NCBI GenBank assembly: GCA_041589735.1
Contig: JBFHVA010000206.1
Location: forward strand, 1-6,477
Direction: 5' to 3'
DNA: 6,477 bases
Origin: CAMYJH01 sp041589735
GTDB lineage: Bacteria > Pseudomonadota > Gammaproteobacteria > HK1
Shown here: piece after piece, positions 1 to 6,055 of the stretch
Layout of the letters: the number at the start of each line of letters is the position of its first letter
How positions within the stretch are numbered: position 1 is the first letter of the stretch
Translations under genes and position numbers: made by a program
Notes under the pieces: model-generated
What the model was told of the DNA's origin: nothing
Database searches by the model: none
The model's input: only the letters and a program-made list of their open reading frames with translations

Positions 1-80
1 CGCAGGCGGCTCAGGCGGCGGCCGACATTCTGGAGAACGAATCCAAGAACGGGCAAAAGCCCGCCGATGACCGAGGTTGA
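1..80 (+). CDS. C-terminal end of an unidentified protein (5' partial)
   Basis: An open frame enters from the left edge (first complete codon at base 3) and stops at TGA 78-80. It gives 25 residues that begin QAAQAAADILENESKNG and end in a charged tail, ADDRG. This Ala/Glu/Lys-rich composition looks like a real soluble or helical C-terminus, while the other two forward frames read as Arg-rich or Gly/Arg-rich shadows. The family cannot be named from so little. No T-rich terminator hairpin follows the stop; bases 81-185 hold only a weak GC hairpin (CGCC-TGGG-GGCG) and no convincing gene. Confidence 0.45.
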   Translation, partial: QAAQAAADILENESKNGQKPADDRG

Positions 81-185
81 CGGTTGGCGGACGCTCGCGC
101 CTGGGGGCGACGAGTCTCAGAAAGAGTGGTGCATGGGGTTCCTGAAGAGGCTCTTTGTCACCGAGTCGATAGTCCATCCACCCGC

Positions 186-234
186 TTGACCCAGATCAAC
201 CCGCCCGCCGTGGGCCGGTATTAGAGTTTATTCA
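186..234 (+). promoter_or_regulatory. FNR/Anr-type class II promoter of small RNA copy 1
   Basis: TTGAC-CCAG-ATCAA at 186-199 matches the FNR/Anr/Dnr/FixK consensus TTGAT-N4-ATCAA in 9 of 10 half-site positions. Exactly 22 bases later lies TAGAGT (222-227), a TAnnnT-type -10 hexamer. An activator centred at 192.5 would sit at about -41.5 relative to a start near 234/235, the classic class II position for this regulator family. No separate -35 hexamer is needed or seen. The same box, spacing and -10 position occur at 5909-5950 before the second RNA copy. Box and spacing are observed; FNR-family binding is inferred. Confidence 0.6.
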
Positions 235-327
235 GGTTTCGGGAGTTGCATTGCATTTCTCCGAAATCTATGGGCTGGCCAGTCGTTCCTCCCCCCTCAG
301 TAGCTCTGCTGGCCGGCCTTTTTTATT
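235..327 (+). ncRNA. Candidate FNR-regulated small RNA, copy 1
   Basis: This predicted transcript of about 90 nt is similar in sequence to 5957-6046. Hairpin 1 (237-266) pairs TTTCGG with CCGAAA, then AG with CT across one bulged G. Hairpin 2 (273-318) pairs a 10-bp arm (GGCTGGCCAG with CTGGCCGGCC, one G-U), with one more possible T-G pair at 283/308. That leaves a 24-base loop containing GTTCCTCCCCCC and ending TAGCTCT. TTTTTT follows at 319-324. The C-rich loop is complementary to Shine-Dalgarno sequence (GGAGGAAC), which suggests translational repression by pairing at ribosome binding sites, as known for sRNAs with CUCCC loops. I do not recognise a named family. An open frame through the region is not convincing as protein. 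RNA nature, ends and function are inference. Confidence 0.6.
273..327 (+). terminator. Intrinsic terminator, hairpin 2 of small RNA copy 1
   Basis: A 10-bp GC-rich stem (273-282 with 309-318) is followed directly by TTTTTTATT. The unusually long loop carries the conserved C-rich motif, so this hairpin probably serves as both the functional loop and the 3' terminator of the RNA. Confidence 0.6.
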
Positions 328-333
328 GCACAA

Positions 334-365
334 CCCCGGGCCAGTGCCCGGGGTGCATTCTTTCT
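334..365 (+). terminator. Second (backup) terminator after small RNA copy 1
   Basis: CCCCGGGC (334-341), loop CAGT and GCCCGGGG (346-353) form a perfect 8-bp hairpin, followed by a moderately T-rich stretch, ATTCTTTCT (357-365). A matching hairpin sits at the same place in copy 2 (6056-6076), so the arrangement is part of the repeated element. Confidence 0.5.
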
Positions 366-507
366 AGGTATTTGCTCGGGCTGTTCTTTGCATTGCCCGG
401 GCTGCGAATTCCCGTTTACGCTGACCTTCGACCGCGATTCGCGTGTCAGAACAACCAGTCGCTGCGCTCGCAGACAGCGTCAGCAGTTTACCCACACCTT
501 TGATCTT
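366..507. other. Intergenic stretch with several inverted repeats
   Basis: No credible gene is seen here. GCTCGGGC (374-381) pairs with GCCCGGGC (395-402) as a third hairpin, with no T-tract. CTGAC (421-425) faces GTCAG (445-449) around CGCG-ATT-CGCG. On the minus strand a small CTGC-GAGC-GCAG hairpin lies about 30-45 bases past the channel stop without a strong U-tract. Any of these could help end the minus-strand channel transcript, but none is a textbook terminator for it. Confidence 0.3.
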
Positions 508-1179
508 TCATCTGCGTGAAGTCAGATGAGCACCGACCAATCCGGCAATAAGAATTGCTATATACATCTGTCCGATCATTGCCTCGAGGTAAGCAAGCGC
601 CTGCGCCAGAGGAACCACCGGAGAGATGTCTCCGTATCCCAGCGTCGTCAGCGTCACGAAGCTGAAATAGATCAGGTCAGGCCATACCAAGTCAAACTTC
701 ATGCCCGCGAGGCCCGAGAACGCGCCATCGATATACAAAGCAATAAGCGCGTAACCGATCGCCCAGGCCAAAGCCATCAGCATGTAAACACATACCGCGC
801 CGGTCAGACGGTTGAGGTCGACGCGGGGCCCGGTCAGCACTTGCCGCAGGCTTACGGCAATACCCCAGGCGCAAAACATCAGGAAACCAACGGCGGCCGC
901 GCTGCTTACCAACGGAAGATCGAGGTGTCCGCCCAACCAGTTGCAGGTGGCGAGACCAACTCCAACGGCGCTTCCAATTGCGCGGGCGGTCGCGCTGGAC
1001 ACCAGACTAAAACAACCGGCCGCAAGAGCCACTCCGATAGTGATTGACACCAGCAGATCGGAGACCAGAGTCGGAGCGAAGGTTCGAATCGCGGGGCCGA
1101 CGAGCAATAAGAACAGAAGCCCGCCCAGCATGTACTCGAAGTTGTGTCGAGATTCCTCAGGCGTGTCATTCGACGTCAT
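508..1179 (-). CDS. Potassium-channel-like integral membrane protein (Ion_trans_2 type)
   Basis: This encodes a predicted inner-membrane cation channel of 223 residues. The diagnostic feature is the C-terminal pore: a pore helix at about residues 165-178 followed by the selectivity filter TLGYGD (179-184), then a last membrane helix (about 190-217). TxGYGD is the K+ filter of two-TM pore modules. Hydrophobic segments before it lie at about 18-30, 42-60, 66-82, 92-112 and 126-150, so the pore sits behind several extra helices. There is no Arg-rich S4 voltage sensor and no C-terminal RCK/TrkA-N domain; the protein stops at SRR just after the last helix. The start is the ATG at 1179, which has AGGAGG at ideal spacing; an in-frame TTG at 1212 would add 11 residues without a good site. 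It stands alone, about 290 bases past the efflux operon. Physiological role unknown. Confidence 0.85.
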   Translation of the reverse strand: MTSNDTPEESRHNFEYMLGGLLFLLLVGPAIRTFAPTLVSDLLVSITIGVALAAGCFSLVSSATARAIGSAVGVGLATCNWLGGHLDLPLVSSAAAVGFLMFCAWGIAVSLRQVLTGPRVDLNRLTGAVCVYMLMALAWAIGYALIALYIDGAFSGLAGMKFDLVWPDLIYFSFVTLTTLGYGDISPVVPLAQALAYLEAMIGQMYIAILIAGLVGAHLTSRR

Positions 1180-1184
1180 CTGAT

Positions 1185-1190
1185 CCTCCT
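1185..1190 (-). promoter_or_regulatory. Ribosome binding site fixing the channel start
   Basis: On the minus strand AGGAGG is followed by ATCAG and then ATG (1179). This full-consensus site decides for the 223-residue form over the upstream TTG. Its GGAGGA is complementary over 6 bases to the UCCUCC in both small RNA loops, but that match is generic to strong Shine-Dalgarno sites. Confidence 0.75.
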
Positions 1191-1258
1191 GAAATTCGAA
1201 GCAGCGTTCCAAGGTTTTTCCGATTTAGCATCTGCGAAGGGATGTCCGCGGTCAGGGG

Positions 1259-1274
1259 ATGCGAGCTACCGCAT
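1259..1274. repeat. Inverted repeat upstream of the channel gene
   Basis: ATGCG and CGCAT flank a 6-base centre (AGCTAC) about 80-95 bases upstream of the channel start. It could be an operator or a small hairpin. No promoter hexamers with proper spacing could be confidently placed around it. Confidence 0.2.
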
Positions 1275-1302
1275 ACGATCATCTTGGTGAGAAGATAGGA
1301 AC

Positions 1303-1452
1303 TTAGCCTTCGAGGCTCGGTCTGTTAGCGACCACGCCGTCGACGACGAAGCGATAGATCTTCCGACCGTGGCCCGTAATCGGAACGGAGATGTCAAAAG
1401 AGCTTTCCGATGAGTATTCGCAGGTGCTTTTTTTGCCCAAGCTGCGCGGCAA
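1303..1452 (-). pseudogene. Possible decayed or unstarted coding remnant
   Basis: Between the permease stop and the channel start, one minus-strand frame ends at TAA (1305-1303) and reads protein-like: SSFDISVPITGHGRKIYRF, then VVDGVVANRPSLEG. Third codon positions are mostly G/C, as in the neighbouring genes. There is no ATG. The only possible starts are TTG at 1452 or 1440 (or a late GTG), none with a good ribosome binding site. It could be the C-terminal relic of a lost gene or a chance open frame. I do not recognise the family. The 1452 boundary is arbitrary. Confidence 0.25.
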
Positions 1453-1464
1453 TCGAAACCGCGC
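1444..1464 (-). terminator. Weak stem-loop after the RND operon
   Basis: GCGCGG (1444-1449) pairs with CCGCGC (1459-1464) around a 9-base loop, 8 bases past the permease stop. No U-tract follows on the minus strand (an A7 run comes instead), so any termination here would be weak or factor-dependent. Confidence 0.3.
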
Positions 1465-1471
1465 CTTAGCG

Positions 1472-4400
1472 CTATCCCGCGGGTACGGGCGCGGCCTGGT
1501 CGAGACGGTCCTTTGGGGTATCGATACGAAAAAGGATGGTGTACAGCACCGGAACCAGAACCATGGTCAAAACTGTTCCCACGGTCAGGCCTGCCATGAT
1601 GGTCACCGCAAGCCCAATCCAGAAGACGTCCTGAAGCAGCGGAATCACGCCAAGCACGGTGGTGCCCGCCGCCAGCACCACGGGACGCAGGCGCGAGACC
1701 GCGGCTTCTTCCACCGCCTGGTATCGATTCATGCCTTTATCGAGATTGAGATTGACCTCGTCGAGCAGAACGATGGCGTTCTTGATCATCATTCCCACCA
1801 GGCTCATGGCCGCCAGCAGCGCGACGAAGCCGAAGGCCGCGCCGGTCCCAAGCAATCCAGCGGTAATGCCGATGACTACGAACGGAACTGTCAGTGCGAT
1901 GACGACGGGTGGACGCAGCGCGTTGAACAGCGCGACGACGATGAAGGCGATAACCACCGCCGCAGGGATGACGCCGGGCAGGAGCGACTGCTGCGCTTTG
2001 CTCGAGCTCTCATACTCGCCACCCCATTCGAGTCTGAATCCCGGGGGCATCTCAAGGGACTCGATCTCGTCGGCGACGGAACTGCGCAGCATGGGGAAGG
2101 TCGCTCCCATCACGGGATTCGCCTGCACGGTGATGGTTCGGCGCCGGTCGCGCCGCCAGATCAGCGGGTCTTCCCAGCGAATTTGAACGTCGTCGGTCAC
2201 CTGGGCCAGCGGCACCGCCTCGGTCGCGCCCGCAGGCTGGATCGGCAGCACGTCCAGCGCGCCCACGTTACGCCGTTCCGCTTCCACGTTTCTCAGAATA
2301 ATGGGAATCAGCTCGTCGTCTTGCCGAAGCAACCCGACGACCCGGCCATCAAAGGCCTGCTTGGTGGTCCTGGCGAGATCGTCGCGGGAAACGCCCGCCC
2401 AGCGTCCGCGGGTCTGGCTATAAATGGGCACCACTCTTTGCACCCGCTGGCGCCAGTCGGTTCGCTGCAGGCCCGCCAGAGGACTTTCCGCCAGAATCGA
2501 TTCCACCCTGGACGCGAGCCGGCGGAGGGTCGCGGGATCGGCATCGCTGGGGCCGCTGATGCGTACTTCGAACTTCCAGGTCTCTGAGGGGCCAACGCCG
2601 AACTTCTGTATTGGCACCTGGGCGTCGGGGAAGCGCTCGCTGAGCCACGGCTCAAGCTCGGCTATCAAGCCGTCGATTGCCCGATGGTCATTGACGTTGA
2701 CGACGATCTGACCGTATGAGGCGTACTGTTGTTCGGGGGAAACCGGCAGATAGAAACGCGGCGGGCCGGCGCCGATGAAGGTGGCGACGCCTTCAACCCG
2801 ATCGTCGCCGAGCAGCCTGTTCTCGATAGTCGAAAGATCTGCAGAAGTCTGGGCGATGCGGGTGCCTTCGGGGGCCCAGTAGTTGATCATGAACTTCGGC
2901 ATGCTGGAGTCGGGGAAAAACAGCTGCTTCACCTGTCCGAATCCGATCACCGACGCAACCAGCAGCGCAATCATCGCCAGCACGGTCAGCAAGCGCGCAC
3001 GGATGGCGCCGCGCAGCAGCGAGCGAAAGACGCGGTTAGATCCACTTTCCTTAGTTGCGCCTTGATCTGTATTTTCAGGTGAGGGCAGCAGATCGATGCA
3101 CTGCAGCGGCGTCAGGGTGACCGATACCAGCCAGCTCACCAGCAGCGAGATCCCCACGACGCTGAAGAGCGATGCGCAATATTCGCCCGCGTTCTCATCG
3201 GACGCGGCGATAGGATAAAACGCCATCACCGCAACCACGGTCGCGCCGAGCAGCGGCAGCGACGGCTGTGAGGCCGATTCCACCGCGGCCTCGACCCGGT
3301 CCATACCCTTTTCCAGTCTTACCACGAAGCCTTCGGCGACGACGATGGCGTTGTCCACCATCATGCCCAGCGCAATGATCAGCGCGCCCAGCGACATCCG
3401 CTGCAGGTCGATTCCCAAAATCGCCATGATTACGAAAGTGCCGAGTATGGTGCCGGTGAGTGCGATGCCGATGATCATGGAAAGGCGCCAACCCATGCCG
3501 ATAGTCAAAACCACCAGCACGATGAGCAGGGCCTCGGCGAAGCTGATGAGAAAGCCCTTGACTGCCTCGTCCACCACGCTCGACTGCCAGTGAACCCGGT
3601 GCACCTCGATGCCTACAGGCAGCTCGGCCACCAGCTCGTTCAATCTCCGGTCAACCGCGCGACCCATCTCGACCACGTTAGTGCCTGGGACGTTGCTGAT
3701 GGCAATGGCGATCGCCGGCTCGCCGTTGAATCGCATCTGGGTCGCGGGCGGGGTGAGATAGCCGCTCTGGACCGTGGCGATGTCACGTAAGAGGACTAAC
3801 TCGGAGGAGCGTGCGGCTCCCGTGGTGCCCGCCTGGGCCTGGAGATCGTCGGCGGCCGTCCCCCGAATCGGCAGCTCGGCAATGTCGTCGGCTGAGCCGA
3901 AGGCGCCGGTGGGATCGATGCGCAATCGCTGACGCTGAACGTCCACGTAGCCGGCATCGACGACGAAGTTCTGCTGTTTAAGCGTGGCTTCGATGGTGGA
4001 AGCGCTGATGCCGAGCTCGGTGAGTTGCGCCTGGGCGGCGTCCATGTAGACCACCCTTTTCTGCGCGCCCCAGAGGTCGACCCGCGCCACACCGTTGACC
4101 AGGCCGAGCTCGCGCTTTAAGTCTTTCGCATAGCGCTCCATTTCCGCATAGCTGAAACCGTCACCGACTACCGCAAGCACGTGACCGAATACATCACCGA
4201 AATCGTCGCGCACGATGGGGCGCTGGACGCCGGGCGGTAGCTGGGCCTCCAGATCGCGGATCTTTCTTCGCAGCTCGTCCCAGACCTGGGGAATCCTGGT
4301 GGAATCGATAGACGGCTTGATGTTAACGAAAACGATGGACATCCCGGCGCGGGAGAACGACTCGATGAAATCGAGCTGCTGCATCTCCTGAACCTTGAGC

Positions 4401-4603
4401 TCCACGCGGTCCGTCACCTCCTGTTCCACCTCGATGGGGCTTGCTCCGGGATACTGGGTGACGATTACCGCGGTCTTGACGGTGAAATCCGGGTCTTCGA
4501 GCTGGCCGAGGGAGAAAAACGCCGCAATGCCCGCGACGAAGACCAGAAATGCGCCGAAATAGGTGACAGTCCGATTCTCGATCGCGCGCGCAGCGAGGCT
4601 CAT
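1472..4603 (-). CDS. RND-family efflux permease (AcrB/HAE-like superfamily)
   Basis: This is the 1043-residue inner-membrane, proton-driven pump subunit, a typical length for RND permeases. TM1 is at about 12-32, followed by LEDPDF and the periplasmic porter segment YPGASPIEVEQEV. The helices at about 350-500 include TM4 with GMMVDNAIVVAEG (413-425). A second periplasmic half (about 560-870) and helices at about 877-1025 follow. TM10 has K941 in MMIKNAIVLLDE, and RLRPVVL starts at 971. AcrB has Asp407-Asp408 in TM4; here it is Asp417-Asn418, as in single-Asp RND branches. AcrB Thr978 aligns with Ala. Lys940 and Arg971 have counterparts. The start ATG at 4603 has GGAG 7 bases upstream and lies 4 bases after the adaptor stop, so the two are co-translated. 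An ATG-less upstream extension into the adaptor gene is rejected. Substrate cannot be told from sequence; hydrophobic compounds are likelier than heavy metals. Confidence 0.93.
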   Translation of the reverse strand: MSLAARAIENRTVTYFGAFLVFVAGIAAFFSLGQLEDPDFTVKTAVIVTQYPGASPIEVEQEVTDRVELKVQEMQQLDFIESFSRAGMSIVFVNIKPSIDSTRIPQVWDELRRKIRDLEAQLPPGVQRPIVRDDFGDVFGHVLAVVGDGFSYAEMERYAKDLKRELGLVNGVARVDLWGAQKRVVYMDAAQAQLTELGISASTIEATLKQQNFVVDAGYVDVQRQRLRIDPTGAFGSADDIAELPIRGTAADDLQAQAGTTGAARSSELVLLRDIATVQSGYLTPPATQMRFNGEPAIAIAISNVPGTNVVEMGRAVDRRLNELVAELPVGIEVHRVHWQSSVVDEAVKGFLISFAEALLIVLVVLTIGMGWRLSMIIGIALTGTILGTFVIMAILGIDLQRMSLGALIIALGMMVDNAIVVAEGFVVRLEKGMDRVEAAVESASQPSLPLLGATVVAVMAFYPIAASDENAGEYCASLFSVVGISLLVSWLVSVTLTPLQCIDLLPSPENTDQGATKESGSNRVFRSLLRGAIRARLLTVLAMIALLVASVIGFGQVKQLFFPDSSMPKFMINYWAPEGTRIAQTSADLSTIENRLLGDDRVEGVATFIGAGPPRFYLPVSPEQQYASYGQIVVNVNDHRAIDGLIAELEPWLSERFPDAQVPIQKFGVGPSETWKFEVRISGPSDADPATLRRLASRVESILAESPLAGLQRTDWRQRVQRVVPIYSQTRGRWAGVSRDDLARTTKQAFDGRVVGLLRQDDELIPIILRNVEAERRNVGALDVLPIQPAGATEAVPLAQVTDDVQIRWEDPLIWRRDRRRTITVQANPVMGATFPMLRSSVADEIESLEMPPGFRLEWGGEYESSSKAQQSLLPGVIPAAVVIAFIVVALFNALRPPVVIALTVPFVVIGITAGLLGTGAAFGFVALLAAMSLVGMMIKNAIVLLDEVNLNLDKGMNRYQAVEEAAVSRLRPVVLAAGTTVLGVIPLLQDVFWIGLAVTIMAGLTVGTVLTMVLVPVLYTILFRIDTPKDRLDQAAPVPAG

Positions 4604-4607
4604 GACG

Positions 4608-5720
4608 TTACTCCGCTTTCGAGTCCAGTAACCGGACCGGCTGGCCCTCGCGCAGATAATGCACACCGGCGGTGGCGATCCACTCGCCGGGCTCGAGCCC
4701 TTCGGTCACGCGGACACCGCGCTCGGTCAGGTCTTTGGTGGTCACCGCGCGGCGGGAAACGGTGTTCGCACTGCTGTCTATGATCCAAACGAAGGACTCA
4801 TCGATGTTCTCGCCGGCGAAAACCGCCGACACTGGGACTTCGATGCCTTTGGTTACTGCGCCTTCGGGCGGCGTGCCGAACGCTCTGCCCACCATGCCCG
4901 GCAGAATCTTCGCGCCTTCCGGCTGGTCCATGATCAACGTAACCGGGTAGGTGCGGGTCGTCTCGGAGGCCTCGGTGCCGATCTCCTGGACCTGAGCAGC
5001 CACCGGTTCGCCGGAGATGGCGTCGAATTCCACCCGCACGTCACGCACCTGGGGCACCAGCGAAATGAGGTTTTCGGGAATGTTGACCACGAACTCGATG
5101 CGGGAATCGTCGACGATGCGTACGATAGGCTGCCTGGCGCGCACGTCCTCGAAGTTCTTTACATAGGTGTCGACGACGATGCCGTCGAATGGCGCCTTGA
5201 GGAAGGTGTATTCGACCTGATCCTTTGCCGCCGCCACCGCTGCGCGCAGTGCGGCAACGTTTGCCCGGGCGGAATCACGGTTCTGAATCGCAGTGTCATA
5301 ATCAAGCTGACTCACGAAGTCCGGGTTCTTGGCGCGAACCCCCTCGAGCCGCGCAAGATCCGCCTCCGCCCGCTTGGCGACCGCCCGTCCCTGAGCCAGC
5401 TGCGCCTGCACGTTTTTCAAGTTCACCTCGAAATCCCGCGGGTCGATGCGCGCGACCACCTGTCCTTCTTTGACCCCGTCGCCGACCTTCACCGGCAGCG
5501 TAATCAGCGGCCCCGAGACTCGAAACGAGACCTCGACTTCCTCCGCTGCTCTGGCGCGGCCAGAAAACTTTCGTCCTTTCAGGCCGGAACTGTCGGCGAC
5601 CTGCATCGCGCGCACCGGGCGGACGATGTCCTTTTCCGCCGGCGGGGGCTCGGAGCATCCCGCGAGCACGGGAATAGCGACGGCGGCGCAAAGGGCCACA
5701 GCTTTTGGCATTCGCTTCAT
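4608..5720 (-). CDS. RND efflux periplasmic adaptor lipoprotein (membrane fusion protein, HlyD/AcrA type)
   Basis: This 370-residue adaptor would link the permease to an outer-membrane channel. The N-terminus has a lipoprotein signal: MKRMPK, a hydrophobic stretch, then lipobox LAGC (19-22) with Cys22 as the lipidation site. The first half-lipoyl/barrel segment is FRVSGPLITLPVKVGDGVKEG (65-86), followed by RIDPRDF (91-97). An Ala/Glu/Arg-rich helical hairpin runs about 98-170. The second lipoyl half has FLKAPFDGIV (173-182). Beta-barrel and membrane-proximal domains follow, with YPVTLIMDQPEGAKILPGMVG (258-278). The start ATG at 5720 has AAGGAG 8 bases upstream and begins the signal peptide exactly; a longer in-frame start at 5813 would bury it and is rejected. 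It is the first gene of the operon. No outer-membrane factor gene is present here. Confidence 0.92.
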   Translation of the reverse strand: MKRMPKAVALCAAVAIPVLAGCSEPPPAEKDIVRPVRAMQVADSSGLKGRKFSGRARAAEEVEVSFRVSGPLITLPVKVGDGVKEGQVVARIDPRDFEVNLKNVQAQLAQGRAVAKRAEADLARLEGVRAKNPDFVSQLDYDTAIQNRDSARANVAALRAAVAAAKDQVEYTFLKAPFDGIVVDTYVKNFEDVRARQPIVRIVDDSRIEFVVNIPENLISLVPQVRDVRVEFDAISGEPVAAQVQEIGTEASETTRTYPVTLIMDQPEGAKILPGMVGRAFGTPPEGAVTKGIEVPVSAVFAGENIDESFVWIIDSSANTVSRRAVTTKDLTERGVRVTEGLEPGEWIATAGVHYLREGQPVRLLDSKAE

Positions 5721-5728
5721 TGACCGAG

Positions 5729-5734
5729 CTCCTT
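5729..5734 (-). promoter_or_regulatory. Ribosome binding site fixing the adaptor start
   Basis: AAGGAG on the minus strand is followed by 8 bases and then ATG (5720). This, together with the signal peptide, places the start 93 bases inside the longest open frame. Confidence 0.75.
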
Positions 5735-5795
5735 CAGTGGATGGTTCGGCTATAGCTGGCTGCAGGCGAGGTGTGGGCAGCGTCACTGACCGTAT

Positions 5796-5813
5796 TTGAT
5801 AGACAGGAGTCAA
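5796..5813. promoter_or_regulatory. Operator-like inverted repeat in the efflux operon leader
   Basis: TTGAT (5796-5800) and GTCAA (5809-5813) flank 8 bases, about 75-95 bases upstream of the adaptor start. The 8-base spacer excludes an FNR-type site, which needs 4. It could bind a local repressor such as those that commonly control RND operons, but no regulator gene is in view. No well-spaced -35/-10 pair was found between here and the start; TATAGC at 5754-5749 (minus) is only a weak -10 candidate. Confidence 0.25.
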
Positions 5814-5834
5814 AAAAGGCCGACAGCAGCCGGC
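5812..5834 (-). terminator. Intrinsic-terminator-like hairpin upstream of the efflux operon
   Basis: On the minus strand GCCGGC, loop TGCT and GTCGGC form a 6-bp stem (one G-U), followed by C and TTTTTT (5817-5812). No minus-strand gene is seen between here and the right edge. It may insulate the operon, or act as an attenuator if the operon is also transcribed from a promoter near 5875-5885. Both roles are inference. Confidence 0.45.
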
Positions 5835-5908
5835 GCAGGCGCTGCAAGTGAGCTGAACCGCGCCAATGTTCCCCGGGGCATGCTACGACATTATCACGAA
5901 AGGCTCGC

Positions 5909-5956
5909 CTGACTCAGATCAAAAATGTCGGTGCCGCTCGAGCATATATTTGAGTT
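5909..5956 (+). promoter_or_regulatory. FNR/Anr-type class II promoter of small RNA copy 2
   Basis: CTGAC-TCAG-ATCAA at 5909-5922 matches the FNR-family consensus in 8 of 10 half-site positions. After exactly 22 bases comes TATATT (5945-5950), a good -10 hexamer. The box centre at 5915.5 is 41.5 bases from a start at about 5957. Box, spacing and geometry are the same as at 186-227, while most of the intervening sequence differs. The site is near-palindromic, so a divergent effect on the efflux operon is possible. Confidence 0.6.
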
Positions 5957-6046
5957 GGATTTCCGGAGTGGCACTGGATACCTTCGGATCCCCGGGCGGG
6001 CCAGCTGTTCCTCCCCCTCAACTAGCTCTGCTGGCCGGCCCGTTTT
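5957..6046 (+). ncRNA. Candidate FNR-regulated small RNA, copy 2
   Basis: A sibling of 235-327, predicted at about 90 nt (longer if it runs to the second terminator at 6085). Hairpin 1 (5957-5991) pairs GGAT with ATCC and CCGGAG with CTTCGG, with a two-T bulge. Hairpin 2 (5993-6042) has a long arm, CGGGCGGGCCAGC with GCTGGCCGGCCCG, carrying one G-G mismatch. Its 24-base loop contains GTTCCTCCCCC and ends TAGCTCT, and TTTT follows. Compared with copy 1, the closing pair is C-G instead of T-G and the outer stem is longer, while loop length and C-rich core are kept. Hairpin 1 changed its sequence but still folds. This pattern favours a structured RNA over chance. Targets unknown. Confidence 0.6.
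5993..6046 (+). terminator. Intrinsic terminator, hairpin 2 of small RNA copy 2
   Basis: A stem of up to 12 pairs with one internal mismatch (5993-6005 with 6030-6042) is followed by TTTT at 6043-6046. The T-run is shorter than in copy 1, so read-through to the next hairpin is likelier here. Confidence 0.5.
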
Positions 6047-6055
6047 CCCTGCTGG

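Noticed and set aside
67..189. 40-codon forward frame starting MTEVDGWRTLAPGG
   Set aside because: No ribosome binding site; it overlaps the end of the upstream gene and its stop lies inside the FNR-type box. Possible but unsupported.
246..503. Forward 85-codon open frame, whose PVVPPPSVALLAG resembles PAVPPPQLALLAG in the 73-codon frame at 5866-6087
   Set aside because: The likeness follows from nucleotide similarity of the two RNA elements. Starts are TTG or lack ribosome binding sites, the frames diverge on both sides with indels, and they run through terminator hairpins. A short peptide is not fully excluded.
1391..2587. 398-codon forward open frame antisense to the permease gene
   Set aside because: Low-complexity His/Gln/Asp/Arg-rich translation typical of the reverse of a GC-rich gene. 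The opposite strand has a clear full-length RND permease.
4659..5723. 354-codon forward open frame antisense to the adaptor gene
   Set aside because: Shadow of the adaptor gene, with no recognisable domain and His/Arg/Asp-rich composition.
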